64,000 nucleotides of DNA from Novosphingobium sp. KCTC 2891 (GTDB taxonomy: Bacteria > Pseudomonadota > Alphaproteobacteria > Sphingomonadales > Sphingomonadaceae). The DNA lies in NCBI RefSeq assembly GCF_025938155.1, contig NZ_JAPCZG010000012.1:39162-103161 (forward strand). The letters run 5' to 3'. The notes beneath the pieces were generated by a model. It saw only the letters and a program-made list of their open reading frames with translations, made no database searches and had not been told where the DNA came from. Below, piece after piece: positions 8,583 through 17,913 of the stretch. Both the position numbers and the translations under genes were made by a program. Every line of letters starts with the position of its first letter. Position 1 is the stretch's first letter.

Positions 8583-10343
8583 TCAAAAGGCGTCGGCGTC
8601 GAGCGCCATGAGCGAGGACGCGCCGCTGGCGAGTGCGGCTTCCAGGCCGAGCGTCTGCGGCAGCATGCGCTCTACGAAGAAGCGGGCAAGGGCGGTCTTG
8701 CGCACTTCCACAGCCGTCGCCTCGTCCAGGGCCGGCACGGCGGCGGCCATGCGCACCCACATCCAGCCGAAGGAGACGAGAGCGAACAGGCGCAGATAGT
8801 CAGTGGCCGCCGCACCCAGTTCCGCTCCACCGCCACTCCCGGCGAGGCGCTGCGTCACCCGCTCCAGCCGCGCCAGGGCTTGCGCCACGGGCGCCACCAG
8901 CCCTTCACCGGCGGTTGGCAGCGCGGCGTCGAGTTCTGCGCGGATCAGGGCGAAGAAGCGTTGGGTCAGCGTGCCGCCGTCGAGGGCGAGCTTGCGTCCC
9001 ACGAGGTCCATGGCCTGAACGCCATTGGTGCCTTCGTAGATCTGGGCGATGCGGGCATCGCGCACATACTGCTCCATTCCCCATTCGCGGATGTAGCCGT
9101 GCCCCCCCAGCACCTGCTGGGAGGCCACCGCGGTCTCGAAGCCGAAATCGGTGAAGGCGGCCTTTACCACCGGCGTCATGAGCGCCACGAGGAGGTCAGC
9201 CTCCTTTCGCACTGCGGCATCCGTATGGCGGTCGGCGATATCCATCTGCAGCGCCGTCCATATCGCGAGGGCGCGCGCGCCTTCGGCGAAGGCGCGCCCC
9301 GACAGCAGCATCTTGCGCACGTCGGGATGGTCGATAATTGCCACTGGGCCTGGCGTGCCGTCGCTGCCGCCGCCCTGCAGGCGCTCCTTGGCATAGGCGA
9401 CGGCCTTCTGATTGGCTGCTTCGGCGATGCCGAGGCCCTGGATGCCGACGAACAGCCGTTCCGCGTTCATCATAGTGAACATGGCATTCAGTCCGCGGCC
9501 CGGCTGTCCCACCAGCCAGCCGGTAGCGCCATCATAGTTCATCAAACAGGTGGGCTGCGCATGAATGCCCATCTTGCGCTCCAGTGCACCGACGCTCATG
9601 GAATTGCGTGCACCAAGGCTGCCGTCGGCATTCACCAGGAATTTCGGGGCGAGGAACAGGCTGATGCCTTTCACGCCCTTGGGCGCGTCCGGCAGGCGGG
9701 CAAGCACCAGATGGACGATGTTGCCGCCGAAATCCTGATCGCCGGAGGAAATGAAAATCTTCGTGCCGGTGATAGCGAAGGAGCCGTCAGCGTTCGGCAC
9801 GGCCCGGGTCGAAAGCAAGCCAAGGTCGGTTCCGGCGGAGGACTCCGTCAGCGCCATGGCGCCAGTCCACTCGCCGGAGATCATCTTCGGCAGGAAGGCT
9901 GCCTTCAATTCCGCTGAAGCATGATGGCCGATGGCTTCTGCCGCCCCGCGGGTGAGGCCGGGAAACAGTCCGAAGGACAGGTTGGCCGAGGACAATATCT
10001 CGTCGAGCAGAATCTGTAGCACCCGCGGCAGACCCTGGCCACCATAGGCAGGGTCGCCCGAGAGCGAGCACCAGCCAGCCTCCGCGAAAGCGAGGTAAGC
10101 GGCAGCAACGCCGCTGGGGGTGGTGACGACACCGTTTTCGAGCGTGCAGCCCTCCTCGTCACCTGGGCGGTTCAGCGGCTCCAGTACACTGGTTGCGAAC
10201 TTGCCAGCCTCCTCCATAATAGTGACGGCGAGCTCTGTATTCACCTCCTCATAGCCAGGTAGGCTGGCCATGATCGCGTCGAAGCCGAACACCCGCCGCA
10301 GCAGGAAGGAGATATCCGCGACGGGAGCGGTATAAATAGTCAT
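8583..10343 (-). CDS. Acyl-CoA dehydrogenase, long C-terminal-domain class
   Basis: FAD enzyme of 586 residues that would make the first double bond in the acyl-CoA produced by AlkK. The length and ends (MTIYTAPVADISFLLRRVF at the start, a C-terminal extension after about residue 470) fit the class of DmdC-like and long-chain acyl-CoA dehydrogenases. Visible motifs are GAMALTESSAGTDLG (FAD/substrate loop), NAERLFVGIQGLGIAE and GGHGYIREWGMEQYVRDARIAQIYEGTNGVQ, which includes the catalytic Glu region. It lies between alkL and alkK, a place where GPo1 has no gene, which suggests local recruitment of a beta-oxidation step. The 243-base gap upstream may hold its own promoter. Confidence 0.9.
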   Translation of the reverse strand: MTIYTAPVADISFLLRRVFGFDAIMASLPGYEEVNTELAVTIMEEAGKFATSVLEPLNRPGDEEGCTLENGVVTTPSGVAAAYLAFAEAGWCSLSGDPAYGGQGLPRVLQILLDEILSSANLSFGLFPGLTRGAAEAIGHHASAELKAAFLPKMISGEWTGAMALTESSAGTDLGLLSTRAVPNADGSFAITGTKIFISSGDQDFGGNIVHLVLARLPDAPKGVKGISLFLAPKFLVNADGSLGARNSMSVGALERKMGIHAQPTCLMNYDGATGWLVGQPGRGLNAMFTMMNAERLFVGIQGLGIAEAANQKAVAYAKERLQGGGSDGTPGPVAIIDHPDVRKMLLSGRAFAEGARALAIWTALQMDIADRHTDAAVRKEADLLVALMTPVVKAAFTDFGFETAVASQQVLGGHGYIREWGMEQYVRDARIAQIYEGTNGVQAMDLVGRKLALDGGTLTQRFFALIRAELDAALPTAGEGLVAPVAQALARLERVTQRLAGSGGGAELGAAATDYLRLFALVSFGWMWVRMAAAVPALDEATAVEVRKTALARFFVERMLPQTLGLEAALASGASSLMALDADAF

Positions 10344-10586
10344 AGTATCATTCTCGGAAGATCAGTTTCGCAGGGGCTTGCCGGGGCGAGCACAAATCAA
10401 ATCTTAAAGGTGACGGCCTGTGCCTCCTCACCCAGACCATTGACAACCCCCTTAGATCGACTAGGCAACAATTCCACCATCGTCATTTTACTCCGTCATA
10501 TGTTGAATGACCTGCGGGATACGCAATGGGCGGTGCATCATTAGGGTCAACATATAGTTTTCCATGCGATGTATTCGAATATATAT
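10344..10586. promoter_or_regulatory. Intergenic region before acyl-CoA dehydrogenase, with inverted repeat
   Basis: This is the longest gap inside the alk operon. It has no open frame of note and is richer in A+T than its surroundings. It holds a 9-bp perfect inverted repeat ATATGTTGA / TCAACATAT (10498-10506 and 10547-10555). Position suggests an internal promoter or operator for the dehydrogenase and alkK, but no clear -35/-10 pair could be assigned. Confidence 0.25.
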
Positions 10587-11273
10587 TCAAAAACGAAGGG
10601 TAACCCCAACGCTCGTCAGAATGGGATCGATGTCGAGCCGGGTCAGCGCGGGCGCTCCACCTAGCGAACCTGACGCGTGCGTGGAGAATGGAACATACCG
10701 AACGTCAGCGTTCAGCATCCATGATTTATTGAGTTCGTACCGAACGCCCAATTGCCCAGTCGGCGCCCAACTGTCGCGGATGTTGAAATCGCTCAATGCT
10801 CCGTCGTGCTTGTTGAAGAACAGGACACGGCCGACGCCTACTCCCACATAGGGATGAAGCTTGCCCTGGCTATTGAAATGATACTGAGCCGAAAGGATTA
10901 CTGGTCCATAATGGACCTTGGCCAGTGTCCCGAGCGGTCCGATGCTGCCGGTGCCGTCGATTTCGGCAGGTGCGGGCACCCCCAAAAACACATTGGCGGC
11001 GATGTTCGGCGTAAAAAAATACCCGACGTCCAGAGTCGGCGTAGTCGCGTTTCCAATTCGCACGTTAGAGCCGGGTAGAGGTGCGCCCGCCAGAGTGATG
11101 TTCGGGGCGTTCTCATCCACAAAAACCTCGGTCGCATTCACAGTGACAGCCCATCGCTTCAGTTTCGGCGAGTCCTGCGCGGAAGCGGGCGTGGCAAGAA
11201 CGGCACTCAGTAGGAACAATGCTCCGGCAAGCGGCAAAGCCGTTGGATCCGCAGGCTTACGAATGAAGGTCAT
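10587..11273 (-). CDS. alkL: OmpW-family outer-membrane alkane porin
   Basis: Small beta-barrel of 228 residues that lets hydrophobic substrates pass the outer membrane. An N-terminal signal peptide ends near TPASAQD. The mature protein has alternating beta-strand patterns and ends VGVTLRF, with the terminal Phe needed for outer-membrane assembly. Long stretches match GPo1 AlkL in my memory of that protein, notably HPYVGVGVGRVLFFNKHDGALS and the NKSWMLNADVRYVPF strand. A strong AGGAGAGGAG site precedes the ATG. It follows alkJ by 84 bases in the same operon. OmpW proteins are broad, but the alk context and the match make AlkL the best name. Confidence 0.9.
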   Translation of the reverse strand: MTFIRKPADPTALPLAGALFLLSAVLATPASAQDSPKLKRWAVTVNATEVFVDENAPNITLAGAPLPGSNVRIGNATTPTLDVGYFFTPNIAANVFLGVPAPAEIDGTGSIGPLGTLAKVHYGPVILSAQYHFNSQGKLHPYVGVGVGRVLFFNKHDGALSDFNIRDSWAPTGQLGVRYELNKSWMLNADVRYVPFSTHASGSLGGAPALTRLDIDPILTSVGVTLRF

Positions 11274-11357
11274 GTTATTCTCCTCTCCTTGTGATGCGCC
11301 GCCACTGCAGGACGTCGTCTGTAATTTGTCGGCCAGATCAGCCGTCGGAATGCCCGT

Positions 11358-13022
11358 TCATCCGACCTGACTTCGCTGCCTGGCACCTAGCGATACGGTG
11401 GAGGATGATCCCTCCTCCGTGCCCGCCATGAGCCTTGTTTTCCCGAGAATGAGTTCGGCGGCCCGTTCCGCGATCATCATCGTTGGCGCGTTGGTGTTCC
11501 CGGCGACGAGGGTGGGCATGATGGAGGCATCGACGACACGAAGGCCCTCCACCCCGCGGACGCGCAACGCCGGATCGACGACGGAATGCGGATCTCTTCC
11601 CATCCGGCATGTCCCAACCGGGTGGTAGATCGTTTCGGCCCGATGGCGGATGTCCGCTATGACGTCAGCTTCGCTCTCGATTGACGATCCGGGAACCAGC
11701 TCGCGTTTCGAAAAGGTCGCTATCGACGGCGCCGACAGGATCTGACGCCCGATCCTTACCGCCCAGACCATCGTCTCGATGTCTTCGGGAGCCGAGAGAT
11801 AGGCGGGATCGATCAAGGGATCGTCGAGCGGATTCCGGCTCTTTAGCCCGATCCGTCCCCGGCTCTTCGGCAACAGATCGCAGACATGCAACGTGTAGCC
11901 ATAGCCGAAGGCGATCTGGCGGCCGTGGTCCTTCAGCAGAGTAGGAAGGAAGTGAAACTGCAGGTTCGGGCGACTTTGTGAGGGTGAGCTTTTGACGAAT
12001 CCGCCGGATTCGGCAACGTTGCTCGTCAGAAACCCCCGCCTCTGGAACACATAGGATAATGCGCCAGCCAGCGCTCGCGGGATGAATGATGGGGCAACCC
12101 CGATCGGCGTGCGATCGCTCGCCTCGTGCATGATCGTGATGTCGAGATGATCTTGCAGGTTTTTTCCAACCGCCGGCAGATCGACGACGACCGGAATGCC
12201 GAACACCCCTAATTCTGCCGCGTCGCCGATGCCGGAAAGCATCAGCAACTGTGGTGAATTGATCGCACCGCCCGACAGAATGACCTCGCCCCTGGTGCGC
12301 AGGTCGGTGAGCTTGTCACCCGACGCATAGGTCACCCCGACAGCTTTGCGCCCTTCCAGAATGATCCGCGTTGCCCGCGCTCCGGTTACTATTCGGAGAT
12401 TAGGCCGCCCTTTTGCGCCTGACAGAAAGGCTCGGGCGGAACTCCAACGCCGCCCTTTGCGTTGCGTAACCTGGTAGAAGCCGATCCCATCCTGCGTGTC
12501 GCCATTGAAATCGGCGTTGTGCGAATACTGCGCTTCTTGCCCAGCCTCCACGAATGCTTCGCTCAGCCGGTTGACGGTCCGAAGATCGCTGACATGAAGC
12601 TCGCCATAACCGCCGTGGTGCGCGTCGGATCCGAATCGCTCGTTCGCCTCCATCGCCTTGAACAACGGAAGGACATTATCGAAGGACCAGATTGGGTCGG
12701 CCGCCTCTCCCCAGGCGTCATAGTCCTCGCGATGACCACGGATATAGACCATTGCATTGATCGAGCTTGAGCCGCCGAGTGTCTTTCCACGCGGCCAGAA
12801 CAGTCTCCGGTTGCCGAGGTTGGGCTGCGGCTCAGTCTCGTAGGCCCAGTTGAGCGTCTTGCTCTTGGAAAGAAGCGCGATCCCGATGGGCATGTGGATC
12901 AGCGGGCTGCGGTCCGGCGGCCCCGCTTCGAGCAGACAGACCTTTATGTCAGGGTTTGCCGACAAGCGCTCTGCTAGCAAACAACCAGCGGATCCCCCAC
13001 CCACTATGATATAATCAAACAT
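11358..13022 (-). CDS. alkJ: Membrane-associated FAD alcohol dehydrogenase (GMC family)
   Basis: Oxidises the primary alcohol made by AlkB to the aldehyde, passing electrons to the membrane quinone pool; 554 residues. The N-terminal ADP-binding fold DYIIVGGGSAGCLLAERL is at residues 3-20, followed by the GMC signatures WPRGKTLGGSSSINAM at about 84-99 and the GAINSPQLLMLSG motif. The C-terminal catalytic His region (YHPVGTCRMG and AGNTNAPTMMIAERA) is intact. It resembles GPo1 AlkJ more than generic choline dehydrogenases, for example in SYVFQRRGFLTSNVAESGG and LLPKSRGRIGLKS. It lies 46 bases after alkH. Confidence 0.93.
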   Translation of the reverse strand: MFDYIIVGGGSAGCLLAERLSANPDIKVCLLEAGPPDRSPLIHMPIGIALLSKSKTLNWAYETEPQPNLGNRRLFWPRGKTLGGSSSINAMVYIRGHREDYDAWGEAADPIWSFDNVLPLFKAMEANERFGSDAHHGGYGELHVSDLRTVNRLSEAFVEAGQEAQYSHNADFNGDTQDGIGFYQVTQRKGRRWSSARAFLSGAKGRPNLRIVTGARATRIILEGRKAVGVTYASGDKLTDLRTRGEVILSGGAINSPQLLMLSGIGDAAELGVFGIPVVVDLPAVGKNLQDHLDITIMHEASDRTPIGVAPSFIPRALAGALSYVFQRRGFLTSNVAESGGFVKSSPSQSRPNLQFHFLPTLLKDHGRQIAFGYGYTLHVCDLLPKSRGRIGLKSRNPLDDPLIDPAYLSAPEDIETMVWAVRIGRQILSAPSIATFSKRELVPGSSIESEADVIADIRHRAETIYHPVGTCRMGRDPHSVVDPALRVRGVEGLRVVDASIMPTLVAGNTNAPTMMIAERAAELILGKTRLMAGTEEGSSSTVSLGARQRSQVG

Positions 13023-13068
13023 CCATGTCTCCGATCTGTAGTGCCAAGACCACTCTCTGTCTGGGCGC

Positions 13069-14523
13069 TCAGCCTAGAATGCGAACCGTAATATCGATCA
13101 ATCGCTTCACGGCGGGCGTGTAGGGCGGAAACAGAAGCCGCAAAACAGAGAACCTGTCCCTCAACACTGCGCGTTCGTGCGAGAATGCCTTGAAGCCGTG
13201 GAAGCCATGCGCGCTTCCGATACCGCTGTTGTTGACCCCTCCGAACGGCAGATTGGGGTGCAGGTACTGGACGACGTTCTGGTTGATACAAACACCGCCG
13301 GAACTGGTCCTTTCGATGATTGATTCCCAAGCTGGGGCATGCTTGCTGAAGATATAAAGAGCGAGCGGCTTGGGGCCGGTGTTGATTGTATCGATAACGC
13401 GGCTGATATCGTCATATTCGATCACTGGCAGAATCGGCCCGAAAATTTCTTCCCGCGAAATTGCCATTTCGGGGTCGGTCCCCCCGATCAGCGTTGGCGA
13501 GAGATATTTCTGATCCGGATCGCGGACCCCGCCTTCGAGGACCAGCGCGCCACGCGAGGTTGCATCGTCTAGCAGCGCGCTGAGGCGATCGAAATGCCGA
13601 GAATTTACGATCCGCCCGTAATCCGCACCGCATTTCTGATCGCGCTCCGTCTCCCCGTATACGCCCCGGATTTCGCGGCGGAGGGCATCGACCAGGGGCT
13701 TCGCCTGATCGCGTGCGACATAGATGTGGTCGGGTGCGATGCAGGTTTGGCCATTGTTGGAGAACTTCCCCCAGACAATCTTGCGCGCTGCATCGTCGAT
13801 ATCGGCTGTCGAATCGACGATCGTTGGGGATTTGCCGCCGAGTTCGAGTGTCACCGAGGTCAGGTGCTTTGCGGCTGCCGCCATCACGATCTTGCCGACC
13901 TGTGGGCTACCGGTGAAGAAAATGTGGTCGAAAGGCAGGTCGAGCAGTGCCTGCGAGACCGAGGCGTCGCCCTCGCAGACGGCAACCCGATTCGCCGGGA
14001 AGGTTTCCTCCACGATCTGCCGGATGACGGCTGATGTCGCCGGCGTCAGCTCGGACGGCTTGAGCATGACCGTATTACCGGCGGCCAAGGCGGATACCAA
14101 CGGTCCAAAGGTCAGATTGACCGGATAGTTCCAGGGCGCGATGATCAGACACACGCCTCTGGGTTGGTAGCGAACCTGCGCGGTCGTGCCGAACATGCCG
14201 AGCGAGCCTCGAACGCTGTGCGGCTTCGACCAGGACTTCAGGTTCCGCCGGGCGTGGGATATCTCCTGATAGACCGGGAAGAGTTCGGTCAGCCGCACCT
14301 CAGGTTCCGGCTTCCTGAAATCAGCATCTAGCGCCCTGATGATGTCGCCTTCGCGCCGCTTGATCGCATTCTTCAGCCGCGTCAGGCTATCCAGGCGTTC
14401 CTGCAGGCCGAACCGCGCTCTGTCCCGTTCGGCTGCCTCGCGTTGACAGGCAAAAAGGGACTGAACCTCCTTCATGCCGCCGCCCGAGTCGGAAATGGCG
14501 CGCGTGAATGCTTGGATATTCAT
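13069..14523 (-). CDS. alkH: Aldehyde dehydrogenase, AlkH type
   Basis: NAD(P)-dependent oxidation of the alkyl aldehyde to the fatty acid; 484 residues. Glu227 in TLELGGKSP and Cys261 in NNGQTCIAPDH are the catalytic pair, and IAPWNYPVNL at about 128-137 is the cofactor-binding start. The C-terminus is hydrophobic and basic (FSVLRLLFPPYTPAVKRLI), as in fatty-aldehyde dehydrogenases that sit on membranes. A GAGGGGAA site lies upstream of the ATG. The gene sits between alkG and alkJ, the same neighbours as in the OCT-plasmid operon. A coniferyl-aldehyde dehydrogenase annotation is possible by similarity alone but the operon argues against it. Confidence 0.92.
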   Translation of the reverse strand: MNIQAFTRAISDSGGGMKEVQSLFACQREAAERDRARFGLQERLDSLTRLKNAIKRREGDIIRALDADFRKPEPEVRLTELFPVYQEISHARRNLKSWSKPHSVRGSLGMFGTTAQVRYQPRGVCLIIAPWNYPVNLTFGPLVSALAAGNTVMLKPSELTPATSAVIRQIVEETFPANRVAVCEGDASVSQALLDLPFDHIFFTGSPQVGKIVMAAAAKHLTSVTLELGGKSPTIVDSTADIDDAARKIVWGKFSNNGQTCIAPDHIYVARDQAKPLVDALRREIRGVYGETERDQKCGADYGRIVNSRHFDRLSALLDDATSRGALVLEGGVRDPDQKYLSPTLIGGTDPEMAISREEIFGPILPVIEYDDISRVIDTINTGPKPLALYIFSKHAPAWESIIERTSSGGVCINQNVVQYLHPNLPFGGVNNSGIGSAHGFHGFKAFSHERAVLRDRFSVLRLLFPPYTPAVKRLIDITVRILG

Positions 14524-14580
14524 GGAGTTCCCCTCAAGCTGACGCAGCGACCAGAGCCACAGCGCGGCACCCGGCGCCCA

Positions 14581-14958
14581 TCAGAAGTCGAGACGCTCAT
14601 AATCTTCTTTCGTCGCGCCGCAGTCAGGGCAGTACCAATCCGCAGGTACATCGGACCATCGGGTTCCAGGCGGCAGACCTGTCGCCGGGTCGCCGACCGC
14701 CTCGTCATAGATGTGACCGCAGGTCACGCAGTGCCATTTCGCGAACGGTTCGGCGTCTGTTGAAGCCTCGATCGCCGTCGCACTCGCGCCCTGCGCCAGC
14801 AGAGGGATGAAGTCCGCCTTGTCGCGAACGGCGCAGTCAGGGCATGCCCAATCGTCGGGAATTTGCGCCCATGTCGTGTTGGGTGCAAAGCCCTCATGTG
14901 GGTTGCCCTTGGCTTCGTCGTAGATGTAGCCGCAGTCTGGGCATTTATATTCGGTCAT
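14581..14958 (-). CDS. alkG: Two-domain rubredoxin, electron carrier for AlkB
   Basis: Iron-sulfur electron carrier between AlkT and AlkB, 125 residues. It has two rubredoxin modules. The N-terminal one has CPDCGYIYDE and WACPDC; the C-terminal one has CVTCGHIYDEAVGD and WYCPDCG, separated by an Ala/Thr-rich linker at about residues 55-75. GPo1 AlkG also has two modules, and the C-terminal type is the one known to reduce AlkB. The protein is shorter than GPo1 AlkG because its linker is short. The ATG at 14958 has AGGAAG upstream; an open frame continues further upstream but lacks family similarity. Confidence 0.93.
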   Translation of the reverse strand: MTEYKCPDCGYIYDEAKGNPHEGFAPNTTWAQIPDDWACPDCAVRDKADFIPLLAQGASATAIEASTDAEPFAKWHCVTCGHIYDEAVGDPATGLPPGTRWSDVPADWYCPDCGATKEDYERLDF

Positions 14959-15120
14959 CGCGCTGCTTTCTTCCTGCGTTAAGCGGTGGACGAATTCCGG
15001 AGAAAAGGCGACGCCGCCTGGGGCGCCGTCGCCAGGTCTTGCATCCAGCATCGCTACTGGGAGGAACGTCCGACCTTCTGAAGGGCGATCGAGTCGAGTC
15101 AGATCGCCTGCGGTATGAAC

Positions 15121-16317
15121 TTATGTTACGGGAAGCCGGCTACCCTGCGATGCACCGTATTTGCGGGCGATTCGCTTTCTGCGCGCCGGATCAATCTGGA
15201 TCTTGTCGATATCGCCATTGGCCCATTTGACAACGCGAGGATCCATTACTGACCGGAATATCGGCGGGATCATCGCCATGAAGAACATGCCCGGATATCC
15301 CGTGGGCAGTTCCGGCAGGCCCTTGAAGTCGCGCAGCGACTGATAGCTGCGCGTCGGATGAGCATGGTGATCGGAGTGCCGCTGAAGGTGGAAGAGGATG
15401 AGATTCGACGCGATGTGATTGCTGTTCCACGAGTGACGCGGCTGAGCGCGCTCGTACCGTCCGTCCGCCATCTTCTGGCGCAGCAGTCCGTAATGCTCGA
15501 TATAGTTCGCGCTGGTGAGCTGCCACCAGCCGAAGGCGACCTGAATGGGCAGGAACACCAGCAACTTCGGATTGGGACCGAGAGCCAGAACAAGCGCGGT
15601 GTAGACTGCCAAGGTAATCATTAGCGGGGGGATGATCTCATTGTCGAGGCTCCAGACACCCTTTCCGACACGTTCCAGCCGCACTTTTTCAAGATTCCAC
15701 GCGCGCAGGAACGCGCCCGGAATTTCGCGGAGCGAAAATTTGTAAATGCTCTCGCCCATGCGAGAAGTGGCGGGGTCTTCGGGAGTCGCTACGTCGCGAT
15801 GATGGCCCTTGTTGTGCTCGATGAAGAAGTGCCCATAGCCAACCACGGCGAGAACGATCTTGGCCATCCAGCGGTCGAAGGGTTCCTTCTTGTGCCCGAG
15901 TTCGTGGCCAGTATTCAGCGCCAGCCCGTTGACGATCCCCAGGGAGAAAGCGAGAGCCACTACCTCCCACCACGCGATCGGCTGCGTCGTGATCCACCAT
16001 GCACAGCCGATCAGCGAAGCATAGTGCACCGGAACGGTAAGCCAAGTGAGAACTCGATAATAGCGGTCTGCCTCGAGGCGGGCAACTGCCGCTTCGGGAG
16101 GATTGTTCGGATCCTTGCCGAAGAGGACGTCGAAGACCGGGATTGCGCCGTACCAGACGAACAGAGTGAATGCGTAGAAGATGCTCCATCCCGTCAGGTG
16201 GACGAGATAAAGCCCGATTAGCGGTGCTGCCGGCCAAACGACCGACAATACCCAAAGATAACGCTTCCTGTCGACATAGCGATCAGGCGCGCCGTCACTC
16301 AAAATGGTTGTGCTCAT
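15121..16317 (-). CDS. alkB: Alkane 1-monooxygenase (integral-membrane diiron)
   Basis: Terminal hydroxylase of n-alkanes in the inner membrane, 398 residues with about six transmembrane helices. All histidine motifs are present: HELGH 138-142, HNKGHH 168-173, NYIEHYG 271-277 and LQRHSDHH 311-318. It aligns with GPo1 AlkB almost without gaps through the first 300 residues as I recall that sequence, and Trp55, which limits chain length in GPo1 AlkB, is conserved at the same number (TLFVWYG). Two ATGs compete: 16323 has GAGAGGAA only two bases away, while 16317 has it eight bases away, so 16317 is chosen. First gene of its operon and divergent from alkT. Confidence 0.96.
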   Translation of the reverse strand: MSTTILSDGAPDRYVDRKRYLWVLSVVWPAAPLIGLYLVHLTGWSIFYAFTLFVWYGAIPVFDVLFGKDPNNPPEAAVARLEADRYYRVLTWLTVPVHYASLIGCAWWITTQPIAWWEVVALAFSLGIVNGLALNTGHELGHKKEPFDRWMAKIVLAVVGYGHFFIEHNKGHHRDVATPEDPATSRMGESIYKFSLREIPGAFLRAWNLEKVRLERVGKGVWSLDNEIIPPLMITLAVYTALVLALGPNPKLLVFLPIQVAFGWWQLTSANYIEHYGLLRQKMADGRYERAQPRHSWNSNHIASNLILFHLQRHSDHHAHPTRSYQSLRDFKGLPELPTGYPGMFFMAMIPPIFRSVMDPRVVKWANGDIDKIQIDPARRKRIARKYGASQGSRLPVT

Positions 16318-16411
16318 GGACATTTCCTCTCGATGCGCACGCACTTCCTGCGTCTCTAACTTTGGGCAAGTCGTGCCGCTTTGTATTCTTGGCTACTTCA
16401 TCTCGTGGAAC

Positions 16412-16431
16412 AACCCAACTAAAGTGGGGTT
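16412..16431. promoter_or_regulatory. Inverted repeat in alkB-alkT divergent promoter, candidate AlkS site
   Basis: AACCCAAC and GTGGGGTT form an 8-bp inverted repeat with one mismatch around a TAAA centre. For alkB transcription a GAATAC hexamer (complement of 16383-16388) is a possible -10, which would put the repeat about 45 bases upstream of the start, the kind of position used by MalT/LuxR-type activators. The region lies between the divergent alkB and alkT genes. The call is by position and symmetry; no AlkS consensus for this group could be compared. Confidence 0.35.
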
Positions 16432-16522
16432 TTATCCCTATCCGAATTTTCTATCGAATGAGCCTGAAGATCAGAATGATCGCCCTGCCGGTCAAACCAC
16501 AGCGTTTCAGGAGAGAGCATCT

Positions 16523-17752
16523 ATGGGCCGAGCGGATGAACATGTCGTGATTCTGGGGGCGGGCCACGCGGGCGGAACGGCGGCAGCCATCCTTCGCCAG
16601 CTTGGATTCGAGGGGCTGATAACGCTCGTTGGTGAAGAATCCCTCCTTCCCTACCATCGTCCGCCGCTTTCCAAGGCTTCGCTCCGGGCCGAACCGGGTA
16701 AAGCTCCGACACTCCTGAAACCGGCCGGGTTCTACGAAGCATCCCAGATCGGCCTGCGCCTGGGTATTCGGGCGGACAAGCTGGAACGCCAATCCAGGAC
16801 GGTGACACTCTCGACCGGCGAGGTTCTGCAATATGACTATCTCATCATCGCGACGGGCGCTCGCCCGATCAAGCTGCAGGTAGAGGGGTCGGACCTAGAC
16901 GGGGTTATGGAATTGAGAACGGCGGGCGACGCGGAACGACTCAAAAACGCCCTGCGAGCCGGCCGGCGCCTTGCCATAGTCGGCGGCGGCTACATCGGCC
17001 TGGAGGTGGCCGCGTCCGCACGAGCGCTTGAAGCGGAAGTAACGGTGATTGAGCGCGACCTGCGGCTGCTCGCCCGCGTAGCCTGCCCAGAACTTTCCAC
17101 CTTCTTTCACGAATACCATGCGAAACAGGGCGTCCACTTCGAACTGGGTGTCACCGTGTCGGGGTTCGAAGGTCATGATGGGCGTGTAAGCGGTGTGCGT
17201 CTCGACGATGGTCGAACGATCGCGTGCGATGCCGTCCTCGTCGGCGTCGGCGCCGTTCCCAATGATGAAATCGCGCGGGATGCCGGGCTGAATACAGGCG
17301 CCGGCATTTTCGTCGATCTTGAAGCGCGCACATCCGATCCCGCCATCTTCGCCATCGGCGACGTCGCCCGTCGCCCCATCCCCCACTACGCCCACGTCGC
17401 TCGTCTCGAGAGCGTGCCCAATGCACTCGAACAAGCCAGACAGGCCGCCAACGCCATTGTCGGCGGCCCCTCGTCGACCCACGAAGTCCCCTGGCAGTGG
17501 TCCGACCAATATGACATGAAACTGCAGATCGCCGGCCAGGCGACCGATGTCGACAATGTCCTTCTGCGAGGCACCCCGTGTGCCGCAGGCTTTGCGATTT
17601 TCCATTTGAAGGGCGATCGGATCCAGTGCGTCGAAGCGATCAATTCGCCACAGGATTTCCTGGTTGGTAAGCAATTCATCAGCGCGCGCACGAATATCGA
17701 CCCTAGCAAGCTGAGCAATCCCGCCATCCCTTTGAAGGAGGCCGTCATCTGA
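16523..17752 (+). CDS. alkT: NADH-dependent rubredoxin reductase
   Basis: FAD flavoprotein of 409 residues that moves electrons from NADH to the rubredoxin. Two nucleotide-binding folds are clear: HVVILGAGHAGGTAAA at about 7-22 for FAD and LAIVGGGYIGLEVAAS at about 150-165 for NADH, then IFAIGDVARRP for the FAD flavin end. The start is set by AGGAG nine bases before the ATG; an open frame reaches back to 16304 but crosses the promoter. It is separated from the alkB operon by the shared promoter region and followed by alkS, as alkT and alkS are linked in GPo1. It could equally reduce the CYP153 ferredoxin, for which no dedicated reductase gene is present here. Confidence 0.9.
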   Translation: MGRADEHVVILGAGHAGGTAAAILRQLGFEGLITLVGEESLLPYHRPPLSKASLRAEPGKAPTLLKPAGFYEASQIGLRLGIRADKLERQSRTVTLSTGEVLQYDYLIIATGARPIKLQVEGSDLDGVMELRTAGDAERLKNALRAGRRLAIVGGGYIGLEVAASARALEAEVTVIERDLRLLARVACPELSTFFHEYHAKQGVHFELGVTVSGFEGHDGRVSGVRLDDGRTIACDAVLVGVGAVPNDEIARDAGLNTGAGIFVDLEARTSDPAIFAIGDVARRPIPHYAHVARLESVPNALEQARQAANAIVGGPSSTHEVPWQWSDQYDMKLQIAGQATDVDNVLLRGTPCAAGFAIFHLKGDRIQCVEAINSPQDFLVGKQFISARTNIDPSKLSNPAIPLKEAVI

Positions 17753-17913
17753 CCCGCCTTGCACATCGCCGGCGGAGGCGTTGCGGGGGAATGGTCACCA
17801 GCGTTCCGGCTGGGTTTGGCAGGAATGACAATCTCTGTAATATAGGAGTTCGGTTGTGCCGCTGAGAGCCGACGGAAAAGGCAGGCTAGAGCAGGAGAGG
17901 AAGTTCGACGATC

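Noticed and set aside
8517..9917. A 466-codon plus-strand open frame
   Set aside because: Antisense of the acyl-CoA dehydrogenase; no domain similarity.
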